Of a stretch of 64,000 bases of DNA, positions 16,924 to 26,122 are shown piece after piece (within the stretch, counting starts at the first letter, position 1; each line of letters begins with the position of its first letter). The DNA lies in the NCBI RefSeq assembly GCF_000093025.1, contig NC_014207.1:62001-126000 (forward strand). Direction: 5' to 3'. Source of the DNA: Methylotenera versatilis 301. Lineage in GTDB: Bacteria > Pseudomonadota > Gammaproteobacteria > Burkholderiales > Methylophilaceae. The position numbers and the translations under genes are program-made. The notes under the pieces are model-generated. The model was not told the origin of the DNA. It did no database searches and worked only from the letters and a program-made list of their open reading frames with translations.

Positions 16924-17739
16924 TTAATAACTTACTGAAATTCGATAACCAGCTACAGGTTCATCCTGTGCAGTTAGTGCTAGTTTCACTTTGATTTCAG
17001 CGCCAGCTGGTAAGCCGCTTGCAACATCAGTATGCGCAGGTAGATATTCTTTGGGTGTGAATATGCGTCTTAACTTAGGTTTATCTTCAATATCGGTCAG
17101 TGTCAGTTCTATATTCGGGTAAGTTTGAATAAATCCAGCTTGGTTAATCAAGGTGCTGGAAAAATGGATTAAGCCTTCGTGATCGGCATCTTCCTGCATA
17201 TCGGAATCATCAATGATAATAAATTCAATTTTCTTAGGTAGGCTGATGCTACAAGAGAGCTTCTCACAAGCTTGAGTAAGCAAAGGTTTTAGTTTTGGAT
17301 AGTAAATAGTAATATCGCTGCGCCAAAAGTAAATACTTTGAACAACTGCGGCGATTAACAGAAGAACAGCAAACGAGCTTATTAGCCATTTGTATAAACG
17401 GGTTTTACGTTCGGTTTGTCGGTCAATTGTTTGAAAGTAGTTGGCTTGACTGTCTTTAAGCAAAGCTTTGCTGACAATCTCACTTGCTTCTTCACTTATT
17501 TGCGAGTTTTCGTGTTCTTCAGCGTGGCTAGCTTGAGCTTGATGCTCATCACTGACATTAGCTAAATCGGTGTCATCTAAAACTTCAGCATCAGCCGCGT
17601 TAACATCAACCAGCTCTTCTTTTGCATCAAAAACATGTAAGCAATGACCGCAACGCACTTTGCCATTGTGCTGATTAAGTTGTTCATCAGTCACAATAAA
17701 CTGTGTTTGGCAATTTGGGCAATTGGTGACGTTGGTCAT
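16924..17739 (-). CDS. Zinc-ribbon and DUF3426 domain membrane protein
   Basis: A 271-residue protein. An N-terminal MJ0042-type zinc ribbon has two cysteine pairs (CPNCQTQF and VRCGHCLHVF). An acidic low-complexity linker (about 45-100), one membrane helix (about 117-140, KWLISSFAVLLLIAAVVQSIYFW) and a C-terminal DUF3426 domain (about 150-271) follow. The orientation is probably zinc ribbon inside, DUF3426 in the periplasm. The function is unknown. The gene follows prmA by eight bases in the betaproteobacterial order accB-accC-prmA-DUF3426, so it is probably co-transcribed. Confidence 0.85.
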   Translation of the reverse strand: MTNVTNCPNCQTQFIVTDEQLNQHNGKVRCGHCLHVFDAKEELVDVNAADAEVLDDTDLANVSDEHQAQASHAEEHENSQISEEASEIVSKALLKDSQANYFQTIDRQTERKTRLYKWLISSFAVLLLIAAVVQSIYFWRSDITIYYPKLKPLLTQACEKLSCSISLPKKIEFIIIDDSDMQEDADHEGLIHFSSTLINQAGFIQTYPNIELTLTDIEDKPKLRRIFTPKEYLPAHTDVASGLPAGAEIKVKLALTAQDEPVAGYRISVSY

Positions 17740-17747
17740 GATGTCGT

Positions 17748-18635
17748 CTACTTTTTAGTGCCTGTGAGTAACACCCAAGAATCCATAGTTTGTGGTGCCT
17801 GCATGTTAAACCATTCTGCGTAAATAGCGCTCACGTCAGAGGCTTGCTCTTTTAAAATACCTGAAAGTGAAATCTTACCACCAGTTTTGCAGGATTTTGC
17901 CAGTGCAGGCGCCAATACACTTAGTGCGCTTGAGAGTATATTAGCAACCACTATATCAAATTCACGTGATTGGTATTTACTTGCATGATAAAAGTCAGCG
18001 GCGACGTTATTTTGTTCGGCGTTGTAAACGCTAGATTGAATGGCTTGCGGGTCAATATCTGTACCAATGACTTCGGATGCGCCTAGTTTCTTAGCGGCAA
18101 TTGCTAAAATACCCGAGCCGCAACCGTAGTCCAAAACAGAATCTTGCTGAGACACCGTTTCAGTTAGCCATTTCAAGCAAAGATGTGTAGTAGGGTGGCT
18201 GCCCGTGCCAAAAGCTAAGCCTGGGTCTAATACGATGTTAATCGCCTCTGAATTTGGCGCGCTATGCCACGTAGGCACAATCCACAAATTATCGGTAATT
18301 TTAATCGGCTCAAACTGAGATTGCGTCGCGCGAACCCAATCTTGCTCTTGTATGATTTCAGTAGAATATTGCAGATTGCTTAATTTGGTTTCACGTTCCA
18401 AATCAGCAATCACTTTTGTCACATCAACGCCTTCATAAAACAAAGCGCTGACTAGATTTTGTTGCCAAATACCAGGTGGCGGGTCACCCGGTTCACCGAA
18501 TATTGGCTGTTCGTCTAAGGTGTCGGCGTTGGCATCTTCAATAATGGCAGAAAGCGCACCTTGCGCCATTAGCGTATCGCTAATTAAATCAGCCGTATTG
18601 TCTTGTGCTTCAATTTTTAACGATACCCACGCCAT
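17748..18635 (-). CDS. prmA: PrmA, ribosomal protein L11 methyltransferase
   Basis: A 295-residue SAM-dependent methyltransferase that trimethylates ribosomal protein L11. It has an N-terminal substrate-recognition domain (about 1-110, MAWVSLKIEAQDN) and a Rossmann methyltransferase domain with LDPGLAFGTGSHPTTHLCL, VLDYGCGSGILAIAAKKLGA (motif I) and the DIVVANILSS catalytic-loop motif. Length is that of E. coli PrmA (293). It sits between accC and the DUF3426 gene. Confidence 0.95.
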   Translation of the reverse strand: MAWVSLKIEAQDNTADLISDTLMAQGALSAIIEDANADTLDEQPIFGEPGDPPPGIWQQNLVSALFYEGVDVTKVIADLERETKLSNLQYSTEIIQEQDWVRATQSQFEPIKITDNLWIVPTWHSAPNSEAINIVLDPGLAFGTGSHPTTHLCLKWLTETVSQQDSVLDYGCGSGILAIAAKKLGASEVIGTDIDPQAIQSSVYNAEQNNVAADFYHASKYQSREFDIVVANILSSALSVLAPALAKSCKTGGKISLSGILKEQASDVSAIYAEWFNMQAPQTMDSWVLLTGTKK

Positions 18636-18737
18636 GCAAAACCCTATCTATTTCATGCTGGATTCAAACGAAGACAAATCTAAATATTACAGCTAGAGCC
18701 TGTAACGTAGTATTCGATCGAATCTGGAATGAAAAGC

Positions 18738-20093
18738 TTATTTATTGTAAATACCGAGCTTTTGTTCAAGGTAATGAATGCTAGTACCACCCAAATGGAA
18801 AGCTGCATCGGCCATTAGGTCTGCATGCAATGCCACATTGGTGCTAATGCCGCCTATCATCATCTCTGACAAGGCAATACGCATGCGAGCAATCGCTTGG
18901 TCGCGCGTGTCACCGTAAGTAATCAACTTACCTATCATAGAGTCATAATTTGGTGGCACAGTGTAGCCCGCGTAAGCATGCGTATCGATACGCACACCTG
19001 GTCCGCCTGGCATATGGAACGTAGTGATTTTGCCTGGAGATGGTATAAAGTTGTATGGGTCTTCAGCATTCAGGCGACACTCAATAGCATGGCCTTTGAG
19101 TACAACATCTTTTTGACGGAATTTTAGTTTTTCACCAGCCGCCACAAAAATCTGTTGTTGAACCAAATCAATGCCAGTGATCATTTCAGTCACAGTATGT
19201 TCAACCTGTAAGCGAGTATTCATCTCAATGAAGTAGAACTCATTGTTTTCATATAAGAATTCAAAAGTACCAGCACCACGATATTTAATTTTTCGACATG
19301 CTTCAGCACAACGCTCACCAATTTTGTCGCGTAATCTTGGGTTAAGTAAGGGTGCAGGTGCTTCTTCAAGAATTTTTTGGTGGCGACGTTGCATAGAGCA
19401 ATCACGTTCGCCTAAAAACACCGCATTGCCATGTTGGTCAGCCAATACTTGAATTTCAATATGGCGCGGTTTTTCTAGATATTTCTCCATGTAAACCACA
19501 GGGTTACCAAAGGCAGCTTGCGCTTCGGCTTTTGTCATATTCACTGAGGCTATCAATGCGGCTTCTGTATGCACTACACGCATACCACGTCCGCCACCAC
19601 CGCCAGCAGCTTTAATAATCACTGGATAGCCGACTTTTTTAGCGATTTTAATGATTTCAGCTGGATCATCTGGCAATGCACCGTCAGAACCTGGCACGCA
19701 TGGTACGCCCGCTTTTTTCATTGCATCTTTAGCTGACACTTTATCGCCCATTAAGCGAATAGTTTCAGCGCGAGGGCCAATAAACACGAAGCCGCTTTGT
19801 TCTACACGTTCAGCAAAGTCAGCATTTTCTGATAAGAAGCCGTAACCTGGATGAATTGCTTGCGCATCGGTCACTTCAGCCGCACTAATTACAGCTGGAA
19901 TATTTAAGTAACTTTGACCAGAAGGTGCAGGGCCAATACATACAGATTCATCTGCTAATTTTACATATTTAGCTTCTCGGTCTGCTTCAGAATGAACAGC
20001 AACCGTTCTGATACCAAGTTCGCGACACGCACGCTGAACGCGAAGGGCGATTTCGCCTCGGTTAGCAATTAAGATTTTGTCAAACATAGCCAT
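18738..20093 (-). CDS. accC: AccC, biotin carboxylase subunit of acetyl-CoA carboxylase
   Basis: A 451-residue ATP-grasp enzyme that carboxylates the biotin of AccB in the first step of fatty acid synthesis. [13 protein letters not shown], the glycine-rich loop [27 protein letters not shown] and the catalytic [12 protein letters not shown] region are all present. Length matches E. coli AccC (449). The first of two close ATGs is used; AAAGG lies about 12 bases before it, and starting at the second would remove two residues. accB lies directly upstream on the same strand. Confidence 0.97.
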   Translation of the reverse strand: MAMFDKILIANRGEIALRVQRACRELGIRTVAVHSEADREAKYVKLADESVCIGPAPSGQSYLNIPAVISAAEVTDAQAIHPGYGFLSENADFAERVEQSGFVFIGPRAETIRLMGDKVSAKDAMKKAGVPCVPGSDGALPDDPAEIIKIAKKVGYPVIIKAAGGGGGRGMRVVHTEAALIASVNMTKAEAQAAFGNPVVYMEKYLEKPRHIEIQVLADQHGNAVFLGERDCSMQRRHQKILEEAPAPLLNPRLRDKIGERCAEACRKIKYRGAGTFEFLYENNEFYFIEMNTRLQVEHTVTEMITGIDLVQQQIFVAAGEKLKFRQKDVVLKGHAIECRLNAEDPYNFIPSPGKITTFHMPGGPGVRIDTHAYAGYTVPPNYDSMIGKLITYGDTRDQAIARMRIALSEMMIGGISTNVALHADLMADAAFHLGGTSIHYLEQKLGIYNK

Positions 20094-20119
20094 GTTGTTA
20101 AATACCTTTTAAATTTTTA

Positions 20120-20578
20120 TTAGCCAATAATAAATAGTGGCTCACCGTACTCAACAGCCAAGCCGTTTTCGACTAAGATTTTCTTAACAACACCAGCTTT
20201 ATCTGATTCAATTTCATTCAATAGTTTCATGGCTTCAATGATACAAAGCGTGTCGCCCACAGCAACCGTATCACCCACTTCTACAAATGGTTTAGCATCT
20301 GGTGAAGACGAGCGATAGAACGAGCCTACCATAGGTGATTTAACGGCATGACCTTCTTCAACTGCTGGAACTTCAGCCACTGCAGCTTGTGGTGCTTGAG
20401 CTTGCGGCGCTACAGCGTATTGCGCAGGTGCGTAATTAGCATAATGCTGCTGTGCTGGTCCGCTAGATGTAAAATTACGGCTAATACGTACCGTTTCACC
20501 TTCTTCTGTCAGTTCAAGTTCAGCGATGCCTGATTCTTCAACAAGATCGATTAGTTTTTTAAGTTTGCGTAAGTCCAT
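20120..20578 (-). CDS. accB: AccB, biotin carboxyl carrier protein
   Basis: A 152-residue carrier for acetyl-CoA carboxylase. It has an N-terminal helix ([17 protein letters not shown]), an Ala/Pro/Gln-rich mobile linker (about 35-75) and a C-terminal biotinyl domain (about 78-152) with the biotinylation motif EAMKLLNEI, whose lysine receives biotin. It is the first gene of the accB-accC-prmA-DUF3426 group, with aroQ 49 bases upstream. Confidence 0.97.
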   Translation of the reverse strand: MDLRKLKKLIDLVEESGIAELELTEEGETVRISRNFTSSGPAQQHYANYAPAQYAVAPQAQAPQAAVAEVPAVEEGHAVKSPMVGSFYRSSSPDAKPFVEVGDTVAVGDTLCIIEAMKLLNEIESDKAGVVKKILVENGLAVEYGEPLFIIG

Positions 20579-20627
20579 AATAACCTCTAAAAATCTAGGA
20601 AAATTTTAGTTAATAACAAGAATAAAT

Positions 20628-21077
20628 TTAAGAATGATTGATGCGCCGAATTGCATAATCAAGCGCTAATGTATAGCCATGTGCGCCTAAGCCGCTGATG
20701 ACACCAACTGCAATATCCGTAAAATACGAATGATGGCGGAATGCTTCACGTGCATATACATTCGATAAATGCACTTCAATAAATGGAACTTTCACAGCAG
20801 AAAGCGCATCGCGCATTGCTACTGATGTATGTGTAAATGCAGCAGGGTTAATAATCACAAAGTCCACTTTTGTAGTTGCAATGGATTGAATTTTAGTCAC
20901 AAGATCGCCCTCAGTATTGCTTTGAAAGGTTTCTAAAGCTATACCTGCTTGTGTTGCAATATCCGTTAACGTTTGATTTATTGAACTTAGCGTGTCGCTG
21001 CCATAGTGCTCAGGTTCACGTAAACCCAATAAATTAAGGTTTGGACCGTGCAATACTAATATAGATTTAGCCGACAT
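20628..21077 (-). CDS. aroQ: AroQ, type II 3-dehydroquinate dehydratase
   Basis: A 149-residue enzyme of the shikimate pathway that dehydrates 3-dehydroquinate. The motifs are clear: [20 protein letters not shown] at the N-terminus (with the catalytic tyrosine), [16 protein letters not shown] and [20 protein letters not shown]. The ATG at 21077 gives the usual family length; a TTG two codons upstream has no ribosome binding site. aroQ ahead of accB is a widespread proteobacterial arrangement. Confidence 0.96.
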   Translation of the reverse strand: MSAKSILVLHGPNLNLLGLREPEHYGSDTLSSINQTLTDIATQAGIALETFQSNTEGDLVTKIQSIATTKVDFVIINPAAFTHTSVAMRDALSAVKVPFIEVHLSNVYAREAFRHHSYFTDIAVGVISGLGAHGYTLALDYAIRRINHS

Positions 21078-21253
21078 GTTCAACCAATTTTTTGAACGTT
21101 TTAGATTGTAAATTCGTGTAATTCATTATTGCAAGTTTGCCGAAGTTAGCAGGTTTTGTCCAGCTACTTTAGTGAACTTAAACGAAATTAGCTGGCATTC
21201 ACAATTTAAGTGGTTGATATTACAAGCTTAAGTTTAGCAGTAAAATTGGGGTG

Positions 21254-21808
21254 TTATGGTGCCAATAAAGGACGTATTGCAGCCTCTAAAAGCGTTTTAT
21301 TGATACGTCCGAAGTAGGTATCAACGACTACGCCTTGCTGATTAATGATGACGGTATAAGGTAATACGCCTTTATCGTTGCCTAAATCATTGCCTAGTAC
21401 CATGCCGTCGTTCTCAGCCGCGAATAGTGGATAGCTTACTGGTGTGGCTACTGAGAACTCTTTCACTAGCGCTAGTTCATCTACAGCTAGACCTAGCACC
21501 ACCACATTTTTATTTTTGTATTCTGTATATAATTCAGAGAGTTCAGGCATTTCTTCGCGGCATGGCGGGCACCAAGTCGCCCAAAAATTAAGTACGATGA
21601 TTTTGCCTTTGTATTGGCTTAAATCTTGATTGATACCATCTGGATTAGGAAGTTTGCTAGCAAATAACGCTTGTGTAGAAAGCTTGCTGTAATCTGCAGC
21701 AGAGTTTTTTAATGCGGCATTGGGGCTTAGAACATAATAGTAAATCGTGAAACCAAGCGCCAGCATGATGGCTAAATAGCCAACATTGGAAAGTATTTTT
21801 TTTAACAT
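21254..21808 (-). CDS. TlpA/ResA-like thiol-disulphide oxidoreductase
   Basis: A 184-residue membrane-anchored thioredoxin-fold protein facing the periplasm. One N-terminal membrane segment (about 8-27) precedes a redoxin domain with the active site WATWCPPC and the cis-proline region GVLPYTVIINQ. It probably reduces disulphides in exported proteins, for example apocytochromes c. The ATG at 21808 is chosen because it gives an immediate membrane anchor and avoids overlap with dsbD; a longer in-frame start at 21916 would lie inside dsbD. It lies 19 bases downstream of dsbD, its likely electron donor. Confidence 0.88.
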   Translation of the reverse strand: MLKKILSNVGYLAIMLALGFTIYYYVLSPNAALKNSAADYSKLSTQALFASKLPNPDGINQDLSQYKGKIIVLNFWATWCPPCREEMPELSELYTEYKNKNVVVLGLAVDELALVKEFSVATPVSYPLFAAENDGMVLGNDLGNDKGVLPYTVIINQQGVVVDTYFGRINKTLLEAAIRPLLAP

Positions 21809-21827
21809 AGTTTGATGATGAGTTTGA

Positions 21828-23759
21828 TTAACACTGCGTAGTTGCTTCTTGCTGATTTTGTGGTGCGACAATACAACTATCACGTCTAGCGAGCGTGGTG
21901 CTAAAGCGCTCCGCATCTTGAAACCCGACGGTTTTTAGCGTGGTCATTTCTTTGCCATTGCCATTAAAAAAGGCAATACCAGGCGGGCCAAATAAGCCAA
22001 AGCGTTTTAGTAGCGCTTTGTCTTCATCGGAGTTTGCGGTTACATCTACTTGCAATAATGTCGTGTTTTTAAGCTGTTGCTGCACTTTGGGGTCGCTGAA
22101 AGTCAATTGCTCAAGCTCTTTACAGGCTACACACCAATCCGCGTAAAAATCTAACATCACAGGTTGATGAGTTGCAGCCAGTTTTTGTTCTAACTCAGCA
22201 ATGCTAGCAACGCGTGTAAAGTTTAGTGGTGAAGAATCTTTTGATTGGCTAGCGCTGCCAATAGTAAAATTACTGAGTGGGTGTAAGGCCGATTTCGCGC
22301 CAGAAAGTGCACCTATGAATAAAGCTACGCCAAATATCAATAGAATAACGGCAACACCTTTCCAGAGTTTTGCAAACTTACTAGCATGTGCTGGTAAGTT
22401 ATCAAGCGCACTGTGATAAACCGCTGTCACTATTAGCAATATCGCCCATAGCCCTAATTGAACACTCACAGGAATAACTGGCGAAATTAGCCAAATAGCC
22501 ATGCCTAACATCAACACACCAAAGAAGTTACGCACTGCGTTCATCCAGTCACCAGTTTTAGGTAATAAGCTGCCTGCTGATGCACCAATCAGCAATAAAG
22601 GCACACCCATGCCAATGGCGAGCGCAAACAAGCCAACACCACCTAAAAATACGTTGTGCGTTTGACCAATGTAAATCAGAGCGCCTGCTAGAGGTGCCGC
22701 CACACACGGACTGACAATTAAGGCTGAAAGCGCACCCATGACGAACACACCAAAAAAGTGTCCGCCTTTAAGCTTGTTGCTAGTGTTGAGCATTTTGTCT
22801 TCAAAACTTTGCGGGAGTTTTAGTTCATAAAACCCAAACATTGAAAAAGCCAATAAAATGAATATCAAGGCGCTTGCACCAAGCACCCAAGCATTTTGCA
22901 ACGACTGGCTAAGCAGGTCACCAGAGAGGCCTGCCGCGATTCCAGCCAAGGTATAGCTTAATGCCATGCCCAATACATACGCCACAGATAAGCCAAAGGC
23001 ATGTAATTTTGAAGGCTTCACTTGCTGACTTTGACTACCTACAATAATACTCGACAAGATTGGTATCATCGGCAGCACGCAAGGCGTAAGTGAAAGAAGC
23101 AAACCTGCGGCAAAAAAGCCTGCGATAACTAACCATAAATTGCCTGATTTAAGTATTTTTGTCGTGTTATCTGCTTCGTTATCATTCGCGAAAATGGTTT
23201 CTTCTGTGGCTTTTTCTGGAGTGTTGACAATATTTTTAGCTGTAGCCAGATCTACAGTAAATGTTTTGGTCATCGGCGCGTAACATAAGCCCTTTTCACT
23301 GCAACCTTGATACGTTGCGGCAATCTTAATAGCATTATTTTTAATATTAGCTAAATTGATTTTGGCACTAAAATCATGATGATAGACTTCCATTTTGCCA
23401 AAGTTCTTATCATTTTTAATCTCAGCAATTGGAAACTCAACGTTAGAAATCTCGGCTGGAGTTCCAGGCGCCAATACAAACTTGATGCGCTCTTTGTAAA
23501 GATAATAGCCGGGCGTTACAGTAAAATTGGCTTGAATACTTTGGGCGTCTTTAGCGGATAAATCTAGCTGGAAAGCGGCTTCAGGCGATAAAAAAGTTTC
23601 TTCGCTATTAGTTTCAATCAGTGAGTTTGCAAATGAACTGAACTTGTTTTCAGTCGCATAGGTATTAGGTAAAACCCCAATGAAGGCAACAAGGCAAAAA
23701 ACCAAATGTTTAAGAAATACCGAATGTTTGATAAATAAAGGTTTCACTGTTTTATTCAC
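21828..23759 (-). CDS. dsbD: DsbD, thiol:disulphide interchange protein
   Basis: A 643-residue protein that carries electrons from cytoplasmic thioredoxin across the inner membrane. After a signal peptide, the N-terminal periplasmic domain (about 40-170) holds the GCSEKGLCYAP cysteine pair. The eight-helix core (about 205-480) has the conserved CVLPMIPIL and SPCVAAPLAG cysteines. The C-terminal thioredoxin domain (about 510-625) has the active site DWCVACKE. All three cysteine pairs are intact. It precedes a TlpA-like gene, its likely partner in cytochrome c maturation or disulphide repair. Confidence 0.96.
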   Translation of the reverse strand: MNKTVKPLFIKHSVFLKHLVFCLVAFIGVLPNTYATENKFSSFANSLIETNSEETFLSPEAAFQLDLSAKDAQSIQANFTVTPGYYLYKERIKFVLAPGTPAEISNVEFPIAEIKNDKNFGKMEVYHHDFSAKINLANIKNNAIKIAATYQGCSEKGLCYAPMTKTFTVDLATAKNIVNTPEKATEETIFANDNEADNTTKILKSGNLWLVIAGFFAAGLLLSLTPCVLPMIPILSSIIVGSQSQQVKPSKLHAFGLSVAYVLGMALSYTLAGIAAGLSGDLLSQSLQNAWVLGASALIFILLAFSMFGFYELKLPQSFEDKMLNTSNKLKGGHFFGVFVMGALSALIVSPCVAAPLAGALIYIGQTHNVFLGGVGLFALAIGMGVPLLLIGASAGSLLPKTGDWMNAVRNFFGVLMLGMAIWLISPVIPVSVQLGLWAILLIVTAVYHSALDNLPAHASKFAKLWKGVAVILLIFGVALFIGALSGAKSALHPLSNFTIGSASQSKDSSPLNFTRVASIAELEQKLAATHQPVMLDFYADWCVACKELEQLTFSDPKVQQQLKNTTLLQVDVTANSDEDKALLKRFGLFGPPGIAFFNGNGKEMTTLKTVGFQDAERFSTTLARRDSCIVAPQNQQEATTQC

Positions 23760-23919
23760 TAATGTTTTTTAAAATGATGGCGCTTTAATGGCGTAAGGCT
23801 AATTTTAGCAATTACAATTAAACTATCTTGTATTTTAATTGCTCAGACTCCATTACATAGAGAGTTAATTAGCATCATACGTTCAATATTACTTGTGATC
23901 CATTAAGGATAATATACAA

Positions 23920-24315
23920 ATGCGTTTAATACTTACACTGGCCTTACTTGCCTTTCCGATTGCGGAAATCTGGATTCTGGTCAATCTATTCCAACAATAT
24001 GGTTGGTGGGTATTATTATACTTAGTCGCCATGGTTTTGCTTGGCTTACAACTTATTCGCGATGAAAAGCTATTATTTTCAGGTCGAGTGATGCAAAGCC
24101 TTAGCCAAGGCGGCAACCCCTTGAAAGCGATGTTTGGCAGTGCGCGTAATATTGTTGCAGGCATACTGCTCATTATTCCGGGCGTGATGACGGATTTAAT
24201 CGCCGTGGTGTTATTGTTAATACCTGTGGATAAAAGCGCAATAAAATCGGCTACATTTAAGCAACAAGCTGCTAATGATGATGTCATAGAGGGTGAATTT
24301 CACCGCGAAGATTGA
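23920..24315 (+). CDS. fxsA: FxsA family inner-membrane protein
   Basis: A 131-residue membrane protein with three or four hydrophobic segments and the FxsA core (MRLILTLALLAFPIAEI, then LLIIPGVMTDLIAVVLLLIP). In E. coli, FxsA overproduction blocks phage T7 exclusion by the F plasmid; its normal role is unknown. The C-terminal tail is charged (IEGEFHRED). It is divergent from dsbD and lies 26 bases before a flavin reductase gene. Confidence 0.88.
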   Translation: MRLILTLALLAFPIAEIWILVNLFQQYGWWVLLYLVAMVLLGLQLIRDEKLLFSGRVMQSLSQGGNPLKAMFGSARNIVAGILLIIPGVMTDLIAVVLLLIPVDKSAIKSATFKQQAANDDVIEGEFHRED

Positions 24316-24341
24316 AGAAGAATAAAAAGAGAGCCTAAATT

Positions 24342-25379
24342 ATGAGTTATCAAATCACCATAAAATCTACTCAACATACCTACACCGCAAAAGCATCAGA
24401 AACAGTGCTGGAATCCGCCATAGGTGCGGGTGTGAATATTCCATACGGCTGTCGCAATGGTACTTGCGGTAGTTGTAAGGGCGATATTATTTCAGGCGAA
24501 GTGGATTATGGGGACTATGCATCAAGCGCGCTGACTGGTGCAGAAAAAGCGGCAGGTAAAGCACTTTTCTGCTGCGCACATCCCCTGACAGATTTAACGA
24601 TAGAGTGCCGTGAGATTCATGCAGATGTTATTCAGCCAAGAATTTTGCCTGCACGTGTAGAGCGTAAAGAGCAACTTTCACATGATGTGATGGCGTTGTT
24701 TTTAAAGTTGCCAAGTACTGAGCATCTCAAATTTATGGCAGGGCAATACATCGAGTTTTTGCTTAAAGATGGTAAACGACGCGCTTTTTCACTGGCTAAT
24801 GCGCCGCATGTAGATAACCTATTAGAGCTGCATTTACGTTTGATTCCGGGCGGGCAATTTACTGAATACGTATTTAACGAAATGCCAGACAAAGCTATCT
24901 TGCGCATAGAAGCTCCATTCGGCAGCTTTTTCTTAAGGGAAGAGTCAGACAAACCCATCATCATGGTTGCTGGCGGCACGGGTTTTGCGCCGATTAAAGG
25001 CATTATTGAGCATATGTTGCATAACAATATCAATCGCCCGGTGACTTTATATTGGGGGGCACATAGTTTGAAGGATCTTTACATGCCAGCGCTCCCAGAG
25101 GCTTGGGCAAAAGAATATCCGCACATTAAATTCATTCCCGTGTTATCTGACGCTACCTCAGAAGACAACTGGCAAGGCCGCACAGGCTATGTGCATCAGG
25201 CCGTGCTAGAGGATTTCGCCCAAACAGGTTTAGCTGACTATGAAGTATATTGCTGTGGCGCGCCAGCCATGGTGGCAGTCGCACACGCCAGTTTTGTAGA
25301 AGCTGGTTTGCCAGAAGATGAATTTTTCTCAGATGCATTTAATTATGCAAAACCAACACCTAAAGCCACCGCCACTTAA
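24342..25379 (+). CDS. 2Fe-2S ferredoxin/flavin NAD(P)H reductase (CDP-6-deoxyglucoseen reductase-like)
   Basis: A 345-residue electron-transfer protein with three domains. A plant-type 2Fe-2S ferredoxin (about 1-92) has the cluster cysteines in YGCRNGTCGSCKG plus the later FCC cysteine. An FAD domain (about 100-200) has RAFSLANAP. An NAD(P) domain (about 205-340) has MVAGGTGFAPIKG and YCCGAPAM. The architecture is that of oxygenase reductases and of AscD, after which this betaproteobacterial group is often named. No dideoxysugar genes are nearby, so that name should not be taken literally; the acceptor is unknown. Confidence 0.85.
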   Translation: MSYQITIKSTQHTYTAKASETVLESAIGAGVNIPYGCRNGTCGSCKGDIISGEVDYGDYASSALTGAEKAAGKALFCCAHPLTDLTIECREIHADVIQPRILPARVERKEQLSHDVMALFLKLPSTEHLKFMAGQYIEFLLKDGKRRAFSLANAPHVDNLLELHLRLIPGGQFTEYVFNEMPDKAILRIEAPFGSFFLREESDKPIIMVAGGTGFAPIKGIIEHMLHNNINRPVTLYWGAHSLKDLYMPALPEAWAKEYPHIKFIPVLSDATSEDNWQGRTGYVHQAVLEDFAQTGLADYEVYCCGAPAMVAVAHASFVEAGLPEDEFFSDAFNYAKPTPKATAT

Positions 25380-25400
25380 TATATTGTTGATTAATAAAAC

Positions 25401-25429
25401 CAATCTTAATGAATAAGGATTTAAGATTG
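25401..25429 (+). terminator. Hairpin downstream of the flavin reductase gene
   Basis: Nine-base arms CAATCTTAA (25401-25409) and TTAAGATTG (25421-25429) enclose an 11-base loop, 22 bases after the reductase stop. There is no T-run, so termination would be weak. The second arm overlaps the direct repeat described at 25420-25436, so this may equally be part of the regulator site. Confidence 0.4.
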
Positions 25430-25452
25430 CGTTAAGAATTCAACACTATGAT
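25420..25452 (+). promoter_or_regulatory. PmrA/QseB-type box and promoter of the SHP cytochrome operon
   Basis: The direct repeat TTTAAG (25420-25425), five bases, then GTTAAG (25431-25436) has the 11-base period and sequence of the PmrA/QseB box (CTTAAG-N5-CTTAAG; six and five matches allowing C/T at the first base). A possible -10 element TATGAT follows at 25447-25452, which places the repeat over the -35 position. An OmpR-family regulator of this type is encoded in the same operon (27067). Autoregulation is inference. Confidence 0.55.
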
Positions 25453-25487
25453 TTGCTCCATACCCTAATAAAAGGAGCAAATCATGG
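25446..25487 (+). promoter_or_regulatory. Inverted repeat that would pair with the ribosome binding site and ATG of the cytochrome b gene
   Basis: ATGATTTGCTCC (25448-25459) is the exact reverse complement of GGAGCAAATCAT (25474-25485), with a 14-base loop; a G-U and a C-G pair extend it to 25446-25487. The 3' arm holds both the GGAG ribosome binding site and the ATG at 25484. A transcript containing both arms would hide its start. The 5' arm overlaps the proposed -10, so transcripts from that promoter would lack it, while read-through mRNA from the upstream gene would have it. Confidence 0.6.
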
Positions 25488-26122
25488 AAACCATCACATA
25501 CCAAAGAAAAAAGGTCTATGACCCCATTCTGCGGCTGATTCACCTCTGGAATGGCTTGGCCATTCTCTTCCTTATGACCACCGTTTGGCTCTCTGACCTT
25601 TTTGAAAAAGGCGCTGGAGAAAAAATGCTGTGGCATCTTCACATTTACATAGGCTATGGACTAGTTGTTGGCATTGTCGCTCGGCTAGCATGGGGCATTG
25701 TAGGCTCTCGCCATGCAAGGTTTTCTGATATGTGGCATCCAATCGTTTGGTGGGATGCGGTACGCAACTTTAACCTGCAAGCCAAACCTCGTTTTGGACA
25801 CAATACTTTAGCTAGTGGCGTTTATCTGTTGGTTTATTTATTGCTGATTACGATGGCGATTACGGGTCTTTCTCTTGCTGCAATTGAGCATAGCATGGGG
25901 CCGCTTAATGCTTGGATAGGTGACATGCCGTGGTTGAAAGAAATTGTTGAGGAGCCGCATGAGTTTATCTTTTACCTGTTAATGGGTTTTGTAGTGATTC
26001 ATATCGCAGCACTTATTTGGCATGAGCGCAAAGATAAAACACCGCTTGCGCAAGCGATGGTCACTGGTTACCAATATGAGGTTGAGCAAAGTAATTTAAA
26101 TGAAGGAGATCATCATGCGTAA
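25484..26122 (+). CDS. Cytochrome b561 family membrane protein of the SHP operon
   Basis: A 212-residue inner-membrane dihaem cytochrome b with four membrane helices. Candidate haem histidines lie in RLIHLWNG, MLWHLHIYIGYG and FVVIHIAALIWHE, as in hydrogenase-type/b561 cytochromes. It probably passes electrons between the quinone pool and the periplasmic cytochromes encoded next. First gene of an operon continuing with an SHP-like cytochrome, a dihaem cytochrome c, a response regulator and a sensor kinase. The ATG at 25484 has a clear GGAG, which is part of the inverted repeat at 25446-25487. Confidence 0.88.
   Translation: METITYQRKKVYDPILRLIHLWNGLAILFLMTTVWLSDLFEKGAGEKMLWHLHIYIGYGLVVGIVARLAWGIVGSRHARFSDMWHPIVWWDAVRNFNLQAKPRFGHNTLASGVYLLVYLLLITMAITGLSLAAIEHSMGPLNAWIGDMPWLKEIVEEPHEFIFYLLMGFVVIHIAALIWHERKDKTPLAQAMVTGYQYEVEQSNLNEGDHHA

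Noticed and set aside
23889-24287. 132-residue open frame on the minus strand
   Set aside because: Antisense to fxsA, which has clear family motifs.
24342-25379. Literal reading as a dideoxysugar biosynthesis enzyme
   Set aside because: The domain layout is shared with many oxygenase reductases, and no nucleotide-sugar genes are nearby.
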